64,000 nt of DNA from Atrichornis clamosus (Eukaryota; Chordata; Aves; Passeriformes; Menuridae), in the NCBI GenBank assembly GCA_013400975.1, contig WBMZ01000255.1, positions 25,784 through 89,783 on the forward strand, given 5' to 3'. Made by a program: the position numbers and the translations under genes. Positions 1 to 12,560 of this stretch are shown in pieces. Each line of letters begins with the position of its first letter. Position 1 is the first letter of the stretch. Under the pieces are notes generated by a model, which saw nothing but the letters and a program-made list of their open reading frames with translations, searched no databases and was not told where the DNA came from.

Positions 1-3000
1 AGCCTGGGCAGCTCCCAGGGCACAGCCTCCACAGACCCACAGCAGCCACACAGAAGCACCGCCAAAAAAAGCCTGATTAAGGGTGTTTTTTCCCCTCTAA
101 CTTTTGGTTAAGCACGTTCAGGGCACAGCCCTCATTCCTCCAGTGCCTGTCCTCTGGCACTAGAGAAGCCAGTACAGTTCAGGTGCTGGTGTTCAACCCT
201 CCTCCACTCATCACCTTTTTGGGCACATCTTCCCTTTGGAAGACTTAAGGAAATCAATATCCTCTAGTCCATGAGTATAAGAGAGAGTGCTTCTTCCTAG
301 AACAGTCATGTAGTTAAAAAAAAGAAAGAATAAAAAACAAAATATGAAGAATAAAAAACAATTCCTGCGTGGAAGCCTTCCTCACTGCCTCCTTTCTCCT
401 TAATACAGATATTGCAAACCTCCTTCTCTAGACATATGAACATTTAAAGAATTTGCAGAATTTGATGAACGGGCTCTACCTTGACACAACAGTTCACACA
501 GTACCTACAGTAGCATCCACTGAGAGAGACATTGCCATCAGAGCCCAGCGTGCCTGCTAAATTGAACAGGCCTGCAGAGACTGCAAAATTCCCCCAAGAC
601 AAAGACAAAATAGTTCACAGGAAACCACTGCCCTCCAGATTAGCATTGAGTTCACCCAAGCCAAAATCCCCCAGGGGTTTCTTCAGATATCTCAGTTCCT
701 GGCTTCAGAGAACCAGCCTCCCTATCACTGCCTGATCTACACTTCAAAATATTCCCTGCCCTTCTGCCCTGCACCAGGCTTTGTCCTGCTTAACCTGCAT
801 GGTGCCCACTATGTCCCCATGCATTTGGGAAACCCCTGCAGTCAGAACTGCTCTCTGTTGAGAATGGTTAACAATCCAATTAGCTTAAAATTAGCTGATT
901 TTAAGGTGCAAGGCAAGAAGATATTTTAGTCAGGAGGAAACCTCCTCTTTAATTAACTTTGGTGGAAAACAAGTTTGTCAGATCAGGTATGGATATGTTT
1001 GTTTTGCTTCACTAGATTTCTTAATAAACACATTAGGTGCAACATACTAAGCTGAGCTTAATTGCACAGCTATAACAAAATTCAATAAAGAACATAGTTA
1101 ACAATTGCTAAACTGCAGCAGCTCCTGTTATTGCTGACAGAGTTATTACTGATGGCAGTGGTCATCTGGCTCCTCTGGAGCAGAGCAGAGACTGCCATAC
1201 CAACCCATAAAAGTAGGAAAGGCACAGACTATTATACACGTAAATAATTGTGTGGCAGGGTTTTGTAAATTCCAGTTTCTGTTAACACTGCTTCCCATGG
1301 AGAATAAACAGCTTCAGCTGGCATGGTCCATGCTTCTCCCACCCAGGAGCTGTTCTGTTCCCCGGCCGAGAGCTGAGCTCCCTGTGAACCGAGCTGCAGA
1401 GATGCCCCGAGCAGAGGACCGGTCCTGCCAAGCCCTCCAGCAACACACCAGGATGCAGGATCAGGGCATCAGTCACTCCTGGAGTCACCCACAGGCCAGG
1501 AAGAGTAATGACTCCTTCTTCTCTGCAAGCCAGTACTTGGCTTTAAGCTTTTCTGTTCATGAGCTGGAAGTTCTTAGAAGGAAGAGCAGAAGGAAAAGAT
1601 ATCACTAGCAGCTGCCTGCTGCCAGGGGCATGCCACCACAACTGTAAGGATTATGAGGGTTTGCCCAGTGTCCCTGTCTGAAGGTCACAGCCAGTGAAAT
1701 GCACACAAATTAACCTCAGCCACAGACCTGTCAGTATCAGCATTCTTGGAGCCTCAGACAGTATTTTGGGTATTACACACAGGTTTGACTGATGAGGGGC
1801 ACTCATTTTGCAGCAAGAGGAATCGGTGCTGCTACACACATGATCTTCCTCTGGCAAAAGGGAAGCCAGATTAGGGCTGTTGGGGAGTGATCCCTGCATG
1901 CTGCTACTGCAGAGCAACTGCGGGGGCAGAGCAGGTGAGACCCTGGGAGCCCCTGTACCACGAGCAGCTCTGCACACTCTGGATGAGGCACGCCCCATCC
2001 CAGGGAACCCTCCAGGCACAGCCCCTCCACATCCCAACACATGCAAGTCTCCAACTCAGTACAGGCTGACCCAGCCAAGACATGGAGCAGCGGTGACAGA
2101 GACACAAATAATTCTAGTTTTGTTTAACATAACTCCAAATTTCTATTCTTCCTGATAAGCTGAGCAGCAGCAGTTGATCCCAATACATATATATATATAT
2201 ATATAGAACACATTCCTGTGAAGGATGTCTTCCTTCCCTACCACATTGCTCAGTCAGCACACAAATTAACCTCAGTCAATCAATCATTCTGCTACCTATC
2301 ACCATATATTAACTCGAGCGATAAGACGGTGATCAGATGCAGTTTAGATAGAGTCCTCTAACCTCTGGCTGGTGCAAATGAGTTTACACAGCCCATACCT
2401 TCACAATCCCATGAGAAGAAATAATACTTACTTCCTCTGGTTTAATGATGAGCACAGACTGTGTATCTGTACTTTTACAGATACCCTGGAGAAAGGTGAG
2501 GGAAGGTGCACTCCATAAGCATACTGATGAGTTATGTAGAAGTGTTCCCAGTACCCATTAGACTCTCTAATAAAATCTACTCTATTAAAAGGAGCACAGA
2601 CTGGACAAATCACTGCACTCTGTTACTTTACAAGTGGTAGGCAGAGAGGCCATGGACAGGAGGAAGTTCTCAGACTAAAATTTAATCAGACAGAAGACAG
2701 TGCACGGCAGGGGTTTTGCTGCTGTTTTACCCATCATCCCTCAAGAGGAAAAAAAGTAATCCTTGCTCAACGTTGCTGTCAGAGAAGAATTAATGCCACA
2801 CTGGGGGCGAGGGTTGAGGGCATTTTCTCCACAAAATCATCTCTGAGAGCTGTTCATTCTTTTCACCTCTTCCCAAAAGCCAGTCATGTCCCAAGCCATC
2901 CATTGCACATACCCACAAAATGGTGCCATTTGTTCCACTCCTTGGTAAAGTCAATTTTGGCCTAAACCAGCAACAATTCAGCAAAGCAAAATGAATTCAA

Positions 3001-6000
3001 CTTCTTTTGGTAGATGAAGTGTATCAGTCATGGAAAAGATCTGCAGTTTTCCTCCCTTCACTTGCAATTGAAACTGTACTTGGCCTCAGGTGGTTCAAAG
3101 CATTTACATCTGGAAATACTGGTTGTCTGCAATTAAAACTGTGCATTGCCATTCAAGGGAGAGTGCAGACATTCTCCCCAGAGGTTTTGCAGGTGCCTGA
3201 CTGACCACACACCCCTCCAGACCATGCAGCCATCTCAGGAGGCATCACCCGTGACTCCGATGTCATTCCCCCACTCTTTGGTGAATATTCTCTATTCAAA
3301 AGCAGTAACAACCAGAAAAAAAAGAAATAACCCATTTCAGTTGTCACACAGCAGAAAGCCTGGAGAGCATCAATTAAGGTCAAGCGAAAGAGTTAGAAGG
3401 GTTAAGAGCACAGAAGCAGTCAGCAGCAAAATATTGCCAATTAACATAAAAAGCACACAAGTTGTTCATTCTGTTTAAGCTTGTTAAATATTGAAATTAA
3501 GTGTTATGAACTATTAAATAAAATTAAAGTCAAAATTAACTGCCATGCATGCTATGCTTGCCTTATAATGGCTCATTAGTGGTGCTCACCAAGGAGCCTC
3601 ACCCCACACACAGCACCAAGGCTGCTCCCTATGGGATCTGCCTGCAGAAGGTTCCTGTGCATCAGGCTCCTGGAAAAGTTGGTGGGGGAGTGTTTGCCAC
3701 TTGTGGATCAGAAGTCAGCCTTGTCCATCTGAGCCGGACACAGCTGGAGAGGCATAATCACCAGCAACCACCTCCTGAATGTTTCCAGTGACAGCACTCT
3801 TCTCAGAGCAGCTTTAAAATCCCCCCCTTCCACATTTGCTAATTAGTCACACCTAAAAATACATCATTTGCCCCCGAGACCAAGAGGATTAAGTCACAGA
3901 TTTAATTATTTTTTTTAAAGACATGATATTTTTATAGGAAGAAAATTTGGTAAATATATGGAAATGAACAAATTCTTCTAAAAGGTTCTCTGATTTTAAG
4001 TGAAGAGTGTTCTGCATCACCAGCTGTTTATATGCACTGATTGAAGGCTAATTGACAAGGGATAATTGCTTATTCTTCCTAATACATGGGGGATTACATT
4101 TTTCTGACTCAGCACACCCTGCTGATGAGAAGCCTGGCAAAACACTTGTGACAGAATCAGTCTGGAAGGCAGGAGCCAGACATTTTTCAACAGGAGGGGC
4201 CACTTGTGCCTCATCCCAAGCACTGGAGAGCCATGCTGTCCCTCAAGAAAGCTGTGACACCACCTGGAAGGGCTGGGTCTCCACGGCACGACAAAATATC
4301 TCAGCTAATAGTGCTACACAGGTACCAGCACATCATCTCTGGTGCAAGTCTGCCATCAAGCACAGGCATATCAAAAGTGTACAACAGGATCAGCGTTCAA
4401 ACTGTGAGAGGGTTTAAATATTGAGTACTCACTAATCGGGTGAATGTAAGATCTACTTAAGGCTACAAGCATTTTATAATGCTGATAAAAATTAGCAAAG
4501 GCTGAAAATTGCTTTGCAGAAAATACAGCCCAAGGAATGAGTGGGAGGAGGATTTAAACCCCTGTAGTATTTGAAAGTAAAAGATTTTTGTCCTTAAAAT
4601 GCTTCACAGCAGTTTAAACTGGGCAAAGGGGTTTTCAGAAAGGGCTTCATGGATTTGAAAAGTGCATTTGGAAATCTTTCCAGAAGTCTTGGCATTTAAG
4701 TTGGAAGAAGGTGTTATTCAATGCTCTCGAGTCCAACCAATTCCCCAGGCTCAGCCCAAGAGCAGAAAAAGTCCTCCTCATTTTAGCATTGCTGACAGGC
4801 TGGTACAAAGTCTGGTGAGTGTTGACAGAGGTCCTGTACCAGACAGGATGACAAAATTCTTCCTTGATCAAACACTAATTTCAGTGCTCAGACAAATGCT
4901 TCACACAAGCGAGGCTGCACTAATACTTTATGGATGTTCCCACAGCCCACCCCAGGCCTGACTTCAGAGGCTTTGGATGAGGCAGGACTATCTCCAGCTC
5001 TATCTTATCAGATGAGATTTTTGAAATCTAAGGCAAGGATATTCCAAGGCTCTTCCTTTTCTGCATGTTCATCCTGTTTCAGGATGGAAAGTTATTTTAC
5101 CTACAGAGTATAATTGGCCAAAACCAGCAGATAAACAGTTAAAAATCTCCAGTTCCTTTTTAAATTAAGGCTTTCTTGAAAATAACCTATATGGCATTTA
5201 ATGAACTCAAAGTATTTAATGCTTATTCAGTAAGTTTCACTAGAATTTATTTTTGGTTTATGTCCAAACACTTTTGATTGTTGAAATAGAGCATCTTAAA
5301 ATCTGCTGGTGGGAGATGTAATCTAGCATTTCCTTCAGATTAATGCCAACACTAGAGAAGACATTTTTTGGACAACCTTACTGTTCCAAAGAACTATTAA
5401 AGCTTGGAAAGGAAGTTACACATGCAGAGATCCAGGGTTCATCCTCCCAGAGGGGTCCCATTGCTGGCTCTCCCATCCCCACAGACACCAGGGATGGCTG
5501 CTGAGCACACACGGATCCAGGTTCACTTCCCATCACCACCATGGGACAGGGCTCTCTGAACAGCCACAAACTGAGCAAATCAGGGTCTTTTTGCTAAATC
5601 TGCCTCCAACCTGTGCCCTCCACACGGTCACTGGTTGGGCTGCACTTCACAGCTGGGTGGTTCTCAGCCACAGCCCATGTCCTGATTTAGACAGGCACTT
5701 GAAAGCATCCCAGTGCTCAGCTCTTAAGGAGCATCCTGCACACAGACCTCGTCAGGAGTTAGCAGCAGTGCACAGCAAAGGGCAACAAATTCTGTCAGCT
5801 CATGTGAAGCTTTGTCCTGGCATAACTTCCCCAAGTCAGTGTTGCACAAGGAGGAATCAAGGTGGAACTTCATCAACTAGATGGAATGACAGTGTTCTAC
5901 AAAGTGCTGCTGGAGAGCATCAGCAAAAGGCAGAGAGGCACTAATGAGACACAGATTAATAGTCACTTTGTCTTATCTGTTCATTCCTAAGGGAGGGAAG

Positions 6001-6599
6001 AGTCTGTAACAGCAGAAGTGGTTCAAGCAGTAGTTGAAGCTTCAGGAAGCCTTCTAACCCCACCACGTTCCCAGGCCCCTGTATCCATATCTCAGTGTGT
6101 CTGCCTGCCTCAAGAGGTGGAGCACCTGCTTTGGCACCCCAAGGACCAGCCCCTATTCTGTGCCAGTGACTTGCCATGCAGTGTTAAAGGCTCTGCAATG
6201 GGACATGGGAATAAACCATGTAAAACCACCATTACAGACTTCTGCTGTTTGATTTAGGGAGACAAAAAGGGAATGGTGGAAGTGAGCCTGGATTGTGTCT
6301 TCGAGGCATTTTAGGGCTGCAGCAGTGATGCCCAATTAACACAAAGCCAGTGCCAAACCCACTCCAAAGCAGTAGGAGCAGATTACTCTGCCAAACACAG
6401 ACATCAGCTCACCACCTCCATGCAGGGTGTTTTCCAGAGACCCTGCTGTATCTCACCAAGTAGAGTTGTTTACTTAACCTACTGCTGTAGGCTATGAGTG
6501 TAGAAGTAACACAACAGAAAAAAGGAAAAATGAGGATAACCTAAAGAAAATAAACCTGCACTTGCTCTCAAGGAAGCTGCTGGTTCATTCACCAAGCAC
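1..6599. other. Intergenic sequence, no gene recognised
   Basis: Both strands hold only short open frames (up to 131 codons) with low-complexity or compositionally odd translations and no family signature. I see no splice-linked exon series, RNA gene or mobile element apart from the separately listed TA run. Base composition is moderately AT-rich, as expected for avian intergenic DNA. In mammals MESP1/MESP2 and ANPEP lie on this side of WDR93; no bHLH or aminopeptidase coding sequence is visible here. Confidence 0.7.
2187..2205. repeat. (AT)n microsatellite
   Basis: An uninterrupted run of about nine AT dinucleotides lies between gene-free flanks. It is probably length-variable between individuals. 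Confidence 0.95.
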
Positions 6600-6735
6600 A
6601 GCACCCAAGCCTGCCAGAGTTCAAGGACTGTTTGGTCAACACATAGTGTGTGATCCTTGAGGATCTGTGCAGGGCCAGTTGGACTTCAGTGATCCTTGTG
6701 GGTTCCTTCCAGCTCAGGATATTCTGGGATTCATC
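6600..6735 (+). mobile_element. CR1 LINE 3' end, truncated
   Basis: The stretch reads like the last part of an avian CR1 retroposon: a segment on the pattern 'cacccaagcctgccagagtt', then 'cagttggacttcagtgatcc', 'cttccagctcaggatattct' and a degenerate ATTCTGGGATTC tail. The tail at the right end places the element on the plus strand. Only about 135 bp remain, a typical 5' truncation. No reverse transcriptase frame is present. Confidence 0.8.
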
Positions 6736-9700
6736 AGCCAAGAATGAAATGGCAATGGCTGCTGTGCTTGGGTTTTGCTGGCCAGGATGAGTATCTGCTG
6801 CAAGGGCATCAGGTGAGCTATTAGGTGACAGAAAGGGCTAAAAGATGACTCTAAGGCAGGGAGGTCTGGCATTTCAATAAGGTGCCTCTAATTAGGGCCA
6901 CAGGCTGGGGACAAGACAGGGACAGCCAGCCTAAGACCCAGCACAGCAGACAGCTCATGTCAAACTGGTGTTTTATAGGGACCACTGGTCTTACCCAGGG
7001 TCATGGCAACCTGAGCAAAAGGCTCAAAAAAGGCTGCGAAAATGAGTAGGGAAAGTGTGTTAGAGATGCAGACCATGTACTTACAGGCAGAGACACCTGG
7101 ATGGGTTAACAACAGAGGTAAATGAACTTTAGTTCATTAAGGGTCTAACACAAGACAGCCACTGACCTCAAGCATCAGCACTAAACAGGGTGTAGGAAAT
7201 TAGCTCTTCAGGTCCATCACCAGTTTGTTTGGCATACCAGGATCCCAACAGGGCTGCTTGGGCACAGCTGGGAGCAGGAAGCAGGCAAAAATATTTTCCT
7301 GCAAACTCCTAGAGAGAGGACAGCACAGAGACAGGAAAAACCAGGAGATCAGCCAAGACACTCACAGTAGGGACTTTGCAGTCACAAACCTCTGTCTTAA
7401 TTTTGCAGCAGCTGGGAGATGCCTCTCTCTATGCAGCAGCTCTGGCACAGCCCTGTGCCACCAGATTCACATTCAGACAGAAAATGGCTTTTTCAGCCCT
7501 AACCTCACAGCACCCAAGAGGCCTCTGACTTTGTGCTGGGCAACCCTTACCTGATGTACCAATGGGGACAGTGCAAAGAGCCCAGAGGAGCAGAAAGAAA
7601 ACATTCAGACGGGCTCTGGGCTCCAAAACCACACTGGCCTTCTAGTACCTTCATCACACAACACAGCTGGGAAAAAAAACCAAACCAAAACACGCAGGAT
7701 TGCAGCAGCACCCTTTGCACCAACGTGCATTCAGTCTGGGCTGCCTCCTGTTCTGTCCTCACAGGGAGACACTGCAATGCCAGCCACCACCGAAAGAGAA
7801 GAAACACTGCAAGAAGGCAGAGAAACATCCACTTTCCTAGACTGTATCAAAGCTGTTGGCAAGGAAGAGGAGAACCTGAGCCTCCTTCTTGCGGGAGGAT
7901 GCTGAACAAACAGCAAGCTGTGCCCAGCAGCCAGACCACTGAAGGCTCCAGCTGCTCTGCAGAGCTGGACCCTGAGCCACGTACTGCCATCCCAATCCTG
8001 GTGGCAGCTGGTGTCCCAGAGCCCTGTGGGAGCCACCCTGGGTGGCACAGGTGCTGCCTCACAGTGCTCCAGAAGAGAACAAGCTGCCTCACACAAACAA
8101 GAGAACTTGAATTCCTGCCCAGCAAACCATCCCCTTGAAAGGGAACTTTCAGATCAGCGTTTATTAATTCTGGAGTGTGATTTTGTTTCCAAAAAACTTT
8201 CTCGGCTGAAACAATGAAAAAAAATTGCTGGTTTGGCAAAGTTTCTGATTGAGAATTCAAGTGACAGTGCAAGTGTTTTGCTGATAACAAAATCATATAC
8301 ATTTTTGTTTTATAGCCATTGCTATTTGCTGCAGAATATTTATGAGATGTGATTAAAAAAAAATATCTACACACTCAGCACAGTTCAAACTTCTTTAACC
8401 AACCAGAAGTTTTGTCGGGACAATGTTACCTCTCAGAGGTCCAAACAGACACATCTGCTGCACACATGTGGGCCAGCTCACCCTTCTCTGGGGGACCAGG
8501 ACTGACAAGGGCACCTCAGAGCTGCACAAGACTCATCCATGTCCTTGAATTCCTGCTAACCAAACAAATCTCACCTGGGAAAATGATCTGAAATTTAGTT
8601 TAGCCAGAGGAACAGCAGTTGTCCTGCTCCTAAGCACAAAGCACATAAAAGCCCACTCAACAGCTCTGTTTCCCTGCTATATTTTAATTTAAATCCAATC
8701 AACATTAGGCCAAATAAATGCTCTCATATAAACTGTTTGTAGGCAGCCTGGCTTATAAGTGTGGTTTTATATGTCTTGAAAGCCACTTTTTTTTTTTTTT
8801 TTTCCTTAAAAACCTCTTGTGGTTAAAGACTGGAAGCATAAGGAAATTTCCAGCTCTGGCTCTTGCCTGGCTCGGTTTGCCCAACAGATCTTCGGGCAGC
8901 GGTGCAGATCACTTGATGGTTGCTAGATCTCACACTGCCACCTCTGAAAAACAGCCTGCCGACAGAGCCCGGCGGCGGGAGGTCAGAGCAAGCAGCTGGC
9001 AAATGGCTACCAGCACTGCTGTGGGGGAAGCAAGGCTATCGAGCCTGGAGTATTTATCAGACTGCAGGAGAGCTGACTCGCCTGCTAAGCAGGGTGGGTT
9101 GGGTTTTTTTTCCTCCATTCAAATGAGGAGGGAGTCGGAATCTCATGCAGCTATTTGCTGGAAAGGAGCAGCTTTCCACTCTAGCAGTAGCAGCCCTGCC
9201 CGAGTTACCACTAGCCTGACAGCCAGGATGTATTGCCTTACTCCTTTTTTTAAGAACAAAATTCATGGATTTGCAGCTACAACCCCTGCCATTAATCATC
9301 TAGGTTCAAAGATTTGGCTTTTGTGCATCTCCAGCAGGGCCCTTTGATATGCAAAAGCTGTGTTAACCCCCAGGTGACAGCTCTGACTGGAGGGGCATGG
9401 ACACAGACCAAGACCATGAGTTTCCACTTAGGCCAATGGCCACGACTGGAGTGAGGGGCACTGCAAAGGGCCTGGAAACCGTCCTTGATGCCTACTTTCC
9501 TTAAGGATATGCACATGCTGGAAATGAAGAAGTCTCTGGCTCAACATCAGGTCAGGCCCCCCAGTGAACTGTCCAGGCCCGTGATTCCCAGGTAAAAGCA
9601 TCCCAGGTATGTGCAGACAGGGAGCTGCTCCGAAGTTGTGATGTATCTCCATCATTACTGAACACAGCTGGCTCCCTTCATTCCTCAGCTCAGCTCATCA

Positions 9701-12293
9701 ATCCATGGAGAGGCTATTACTGTTATTGATGTGCCTCAGACCTCAGGAGTCCTCAGACTTCCAACCCCAAGAGCTTTAAAGTCATGAATTAAACCCTAAG
9801 AGTCATTATTAGAAAAGCTGCAACCATTGCATTATCTTCATCTACCGTCTGTTTAAATGCTTTAGGCTATACTTAGCTCAAGGTTTCTCTCCACAAGAGC
9901 TAGATATTTTCTTGCTCTAAATGAAAAAAGTCCAATTGTCCTGGAGTTATGCAGTGATTTGAATTGAAGTTTTCATTATTGTGATACTTGCAGTATAGGC
10001 AAAATGCTCCAGTGCTTCCAACTTGTCCTTGAGAACGTATTGCTCAAGGTGGGAAAGGATGAAAATCCAGGATCTGGCCTGAGCTCATCTTAAATCATTT
10101 GTTCCCACATGACTTTGGAAGACAGAAGTGATGCTGTGCCACAGTCCACATCAAGGCAGTGATGTCCTTAGGTGTTTGCCTGCACTCCTCATCACTGATT
10201 TTAAACCACTAGATCAAGAGGAACTCAGTTTACCTTAACTTTTCCACTTGGATTCATTTTCAAGCCATCAAAATGAATTGGAAAGCAAACCACAGAAACC
10301 ACAGATTCAGTTTCCTAATCCACTCTCATGGATCCACTCCATTCCTCACAGCCTTCATTCATCTCCTTTCACCAAGAGCAACACTGATGGCAAAAAAAAA
10401 AAAGGGAAGGAACAAGAAGTATCTGCCCTCAAAGATAAAGCTTTTAATTTTTTTTTAATTTTTCATTTTTCCTTTTACTGAATTACCATTCCCCAATTCC
10501 TAAAGGGAAGCAAACATCAGCTACATCTGATTAAAAGATGTTCCATTCAGCAGCTAGAGTATCTGCAGTCCGTAGACCCCAGCCAGAGACAGCCCATTTA
10601 GATTTTAATGACTTCTTTTAGCTCGAGTAGTAGAAAGTTTGTGGTTACAAATTAGGGCCCAGTGCTCCTTGAAATCAGTGAAAAAATGGCACTGAAATCA
10701 GACTTGGCTTTGCAAGAGGGAAAAAACCCCCTTTAAGAACAGCTTTAATTTCTAAATTCAGCAAGAATTCAAGAAAAACCCCCAGTATGTTTCTCAAGAT
10801 AGATAGTGCTTTGGTTTATTTTCTGCTTTAGAAAATAATCCTATTGGAAACATCTCTGTGCATACATCCAGTAACCCTCTTCCAACAAAAAAGGAAGCCC
10901 TGCCCAATACTGTAGATAGCTTTAACAAATATTGAAAGGATTGCTCTACAAATACGACAGCCCTGCACAGAGCTGGAATCAAGAGCAGCACTGGAAGGTG
11001 GATGCACCATCTCCAGACATGAGGCACTCATCTCCTTCCACAATCCCCTCACTGTGCAATAGTCCCCTCTATGGGTATCAGCTCAGTCAATAACAATACA
11101 AAGCAGATTTACAGCAAGACATCCACAAAAGAAAATAATGAGGAACATGCACATTCCCACTGCTGGTAAGGTAATTGCTCCATTCAGGAATGGGACCATT
11201 CAGTCAGTGAAAGAGATCTCATTTGTGAATGAGTGCCCACAAGAATAACTATGCCTTGCACTGTGCCCTGAGCAGCTCCATCTTGCAGGGACTGACTCCT
11301 GTGAACAGACATTTGTGGGGCCTCACATCCCTGAGGAGGACCAGGCACTCTGCACAGCCCCCACTGCATTTTTGGGTGGCTAAATTCCAAGAAGAAAAAC
11401 AGACTAAGTTAACTCTTTTTGAAATAATTTGCAGATTCAAAAATCACCAGTCCTGGCTGAATCAATTAGTATGTCCTGCTACTGATACCAAGGTCTCCTT
11501 TCTGGAGAGCACCCAAAGCTCTAAAGGAGCTGTACCACGCACAAGGGCAATAACAATTCCTTTAATATGTAATTTTAAACCACTCACCCCACTCAGCCAT
11601 TCCTGTCTTTGATACTCATCTGCTGCTTTGCGGAGGCCCTTTGTTAAGGCACAATGTGATAGACCTGAGTCTCTCTAGGGTGAGCCAATTTTCACAGAAT
11701 GTGGCTTTAACAAATTCTATGTAGCCAACTGGAAAATTAAGAACTGTCTTTTTTTTTTCCTTTGGAATTTATTAAAGGTGAAGTAGTCTTTTTAAGTGTC
11801 TTCTCAATATGTCAGTACTATCTAATCAATTGGAGATAAGAGTTTGATCAGGCTTTCTTTCGCAGGAATTGACCTGATGGTTAGAGACAATACCTCATGT
11901 GTTACTTCATTCAGTGCAAGAAGGAAAAATCAACTGTACCTTCCTACAAGTGGCCAGTTTTGGGTACTTGAGGCCACCTGACCTCAAGCATCACTCAGTA
12001 CTACTCTTGCCTAAGTATGACTGCACAACATACTTGCTTTGCATTTGATTTTACAGGAGAATTGCATAGTTATTTAAATAGCTTAAAACTGGGACAGGTT
12101 GAAATGCACAGGGGCAGACTGGACTGTGCAAACCCAAGCAGCACCACGCAGTCCCCTGAGGTCACAGCAGTGTCTCCTCTAAAGGCTTCCTGAGAGAAGA
12201 GACAAACATCTGATTTCTCTTCTCAGAAAGGCAACAACAGAGCCTCTGAGCAGTCAAGAGTGATCAACAGACGTAAAACCCAGATCAACTTCA
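6736..12293. other. Intergenic sequence, no gene recognised
   Basis: No coding exon series or RNA gene is visible. The longest plus frames (201 codons at 7533-8138 and 209 codons at 8718-9347) have translations without recognisable motifs. Homopolymer runs occur at 8787-8803 (T17) and near 10392-10403 (A). Confidence 0.65.
8787..8803. repeat. Poly(T) run, 17 bases
   Basis: Seventeen consecutive T lie in gene-free sequence. It could be the poly(A) tail of a decayed minus-strand retrocopy, but nothing to its right is recognisable as a retrogene. Confidence 0.9.
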
Positions 12294-12560
12294 AAATCAC
12301 AGAACCCAGTAAGGCTGGAAAAGATCTCAATGATCATTGAATCCCATCATTTGACCCAGCACCGTGCTCACCACTAAACCACTGTCCCCAAGGGCCACAT
12401 CCACACAGCTTGTGAACTCTTCCAGGAATGCTGATTCCACCACTTCCCCGGGCAGCCTGTTCCAATGCCTGACCACCCCTTCAGGGAAGAAGTTTTTTCC
12501 TGATATCCGTTCTAAACCTCCCTAGCACAGCCCGAGGCCATTTCCTCTCATCCTGTCACC
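12294..12560 (-). mobile_element. CR1 LINE 3' end, reverse orientation
   Basis: Read on the minus strand this is a clear CR1 3' fragment. The parts in order are the block ending 'gaggaaatggcctcgggctg', the 'aggaaaaaacttcttccctg' block, the 'gaacaggctgcccggggaag' block, the segment about a variable 'gtggatgtggcccttgggga' and a decayed 'gggttctgtgatttt' tail. The plus strand therefore starts with the element's 3' end. The copy is moderately diverged and 5'-truncated, with no coding capacity. Confidence 0.9.

Noticed and set aside
7533..8138. 201-codon plus frame
   Set aside because: The translation is low in recognisable structure, with overlapping frames on the minus strand; no matching exons or family.
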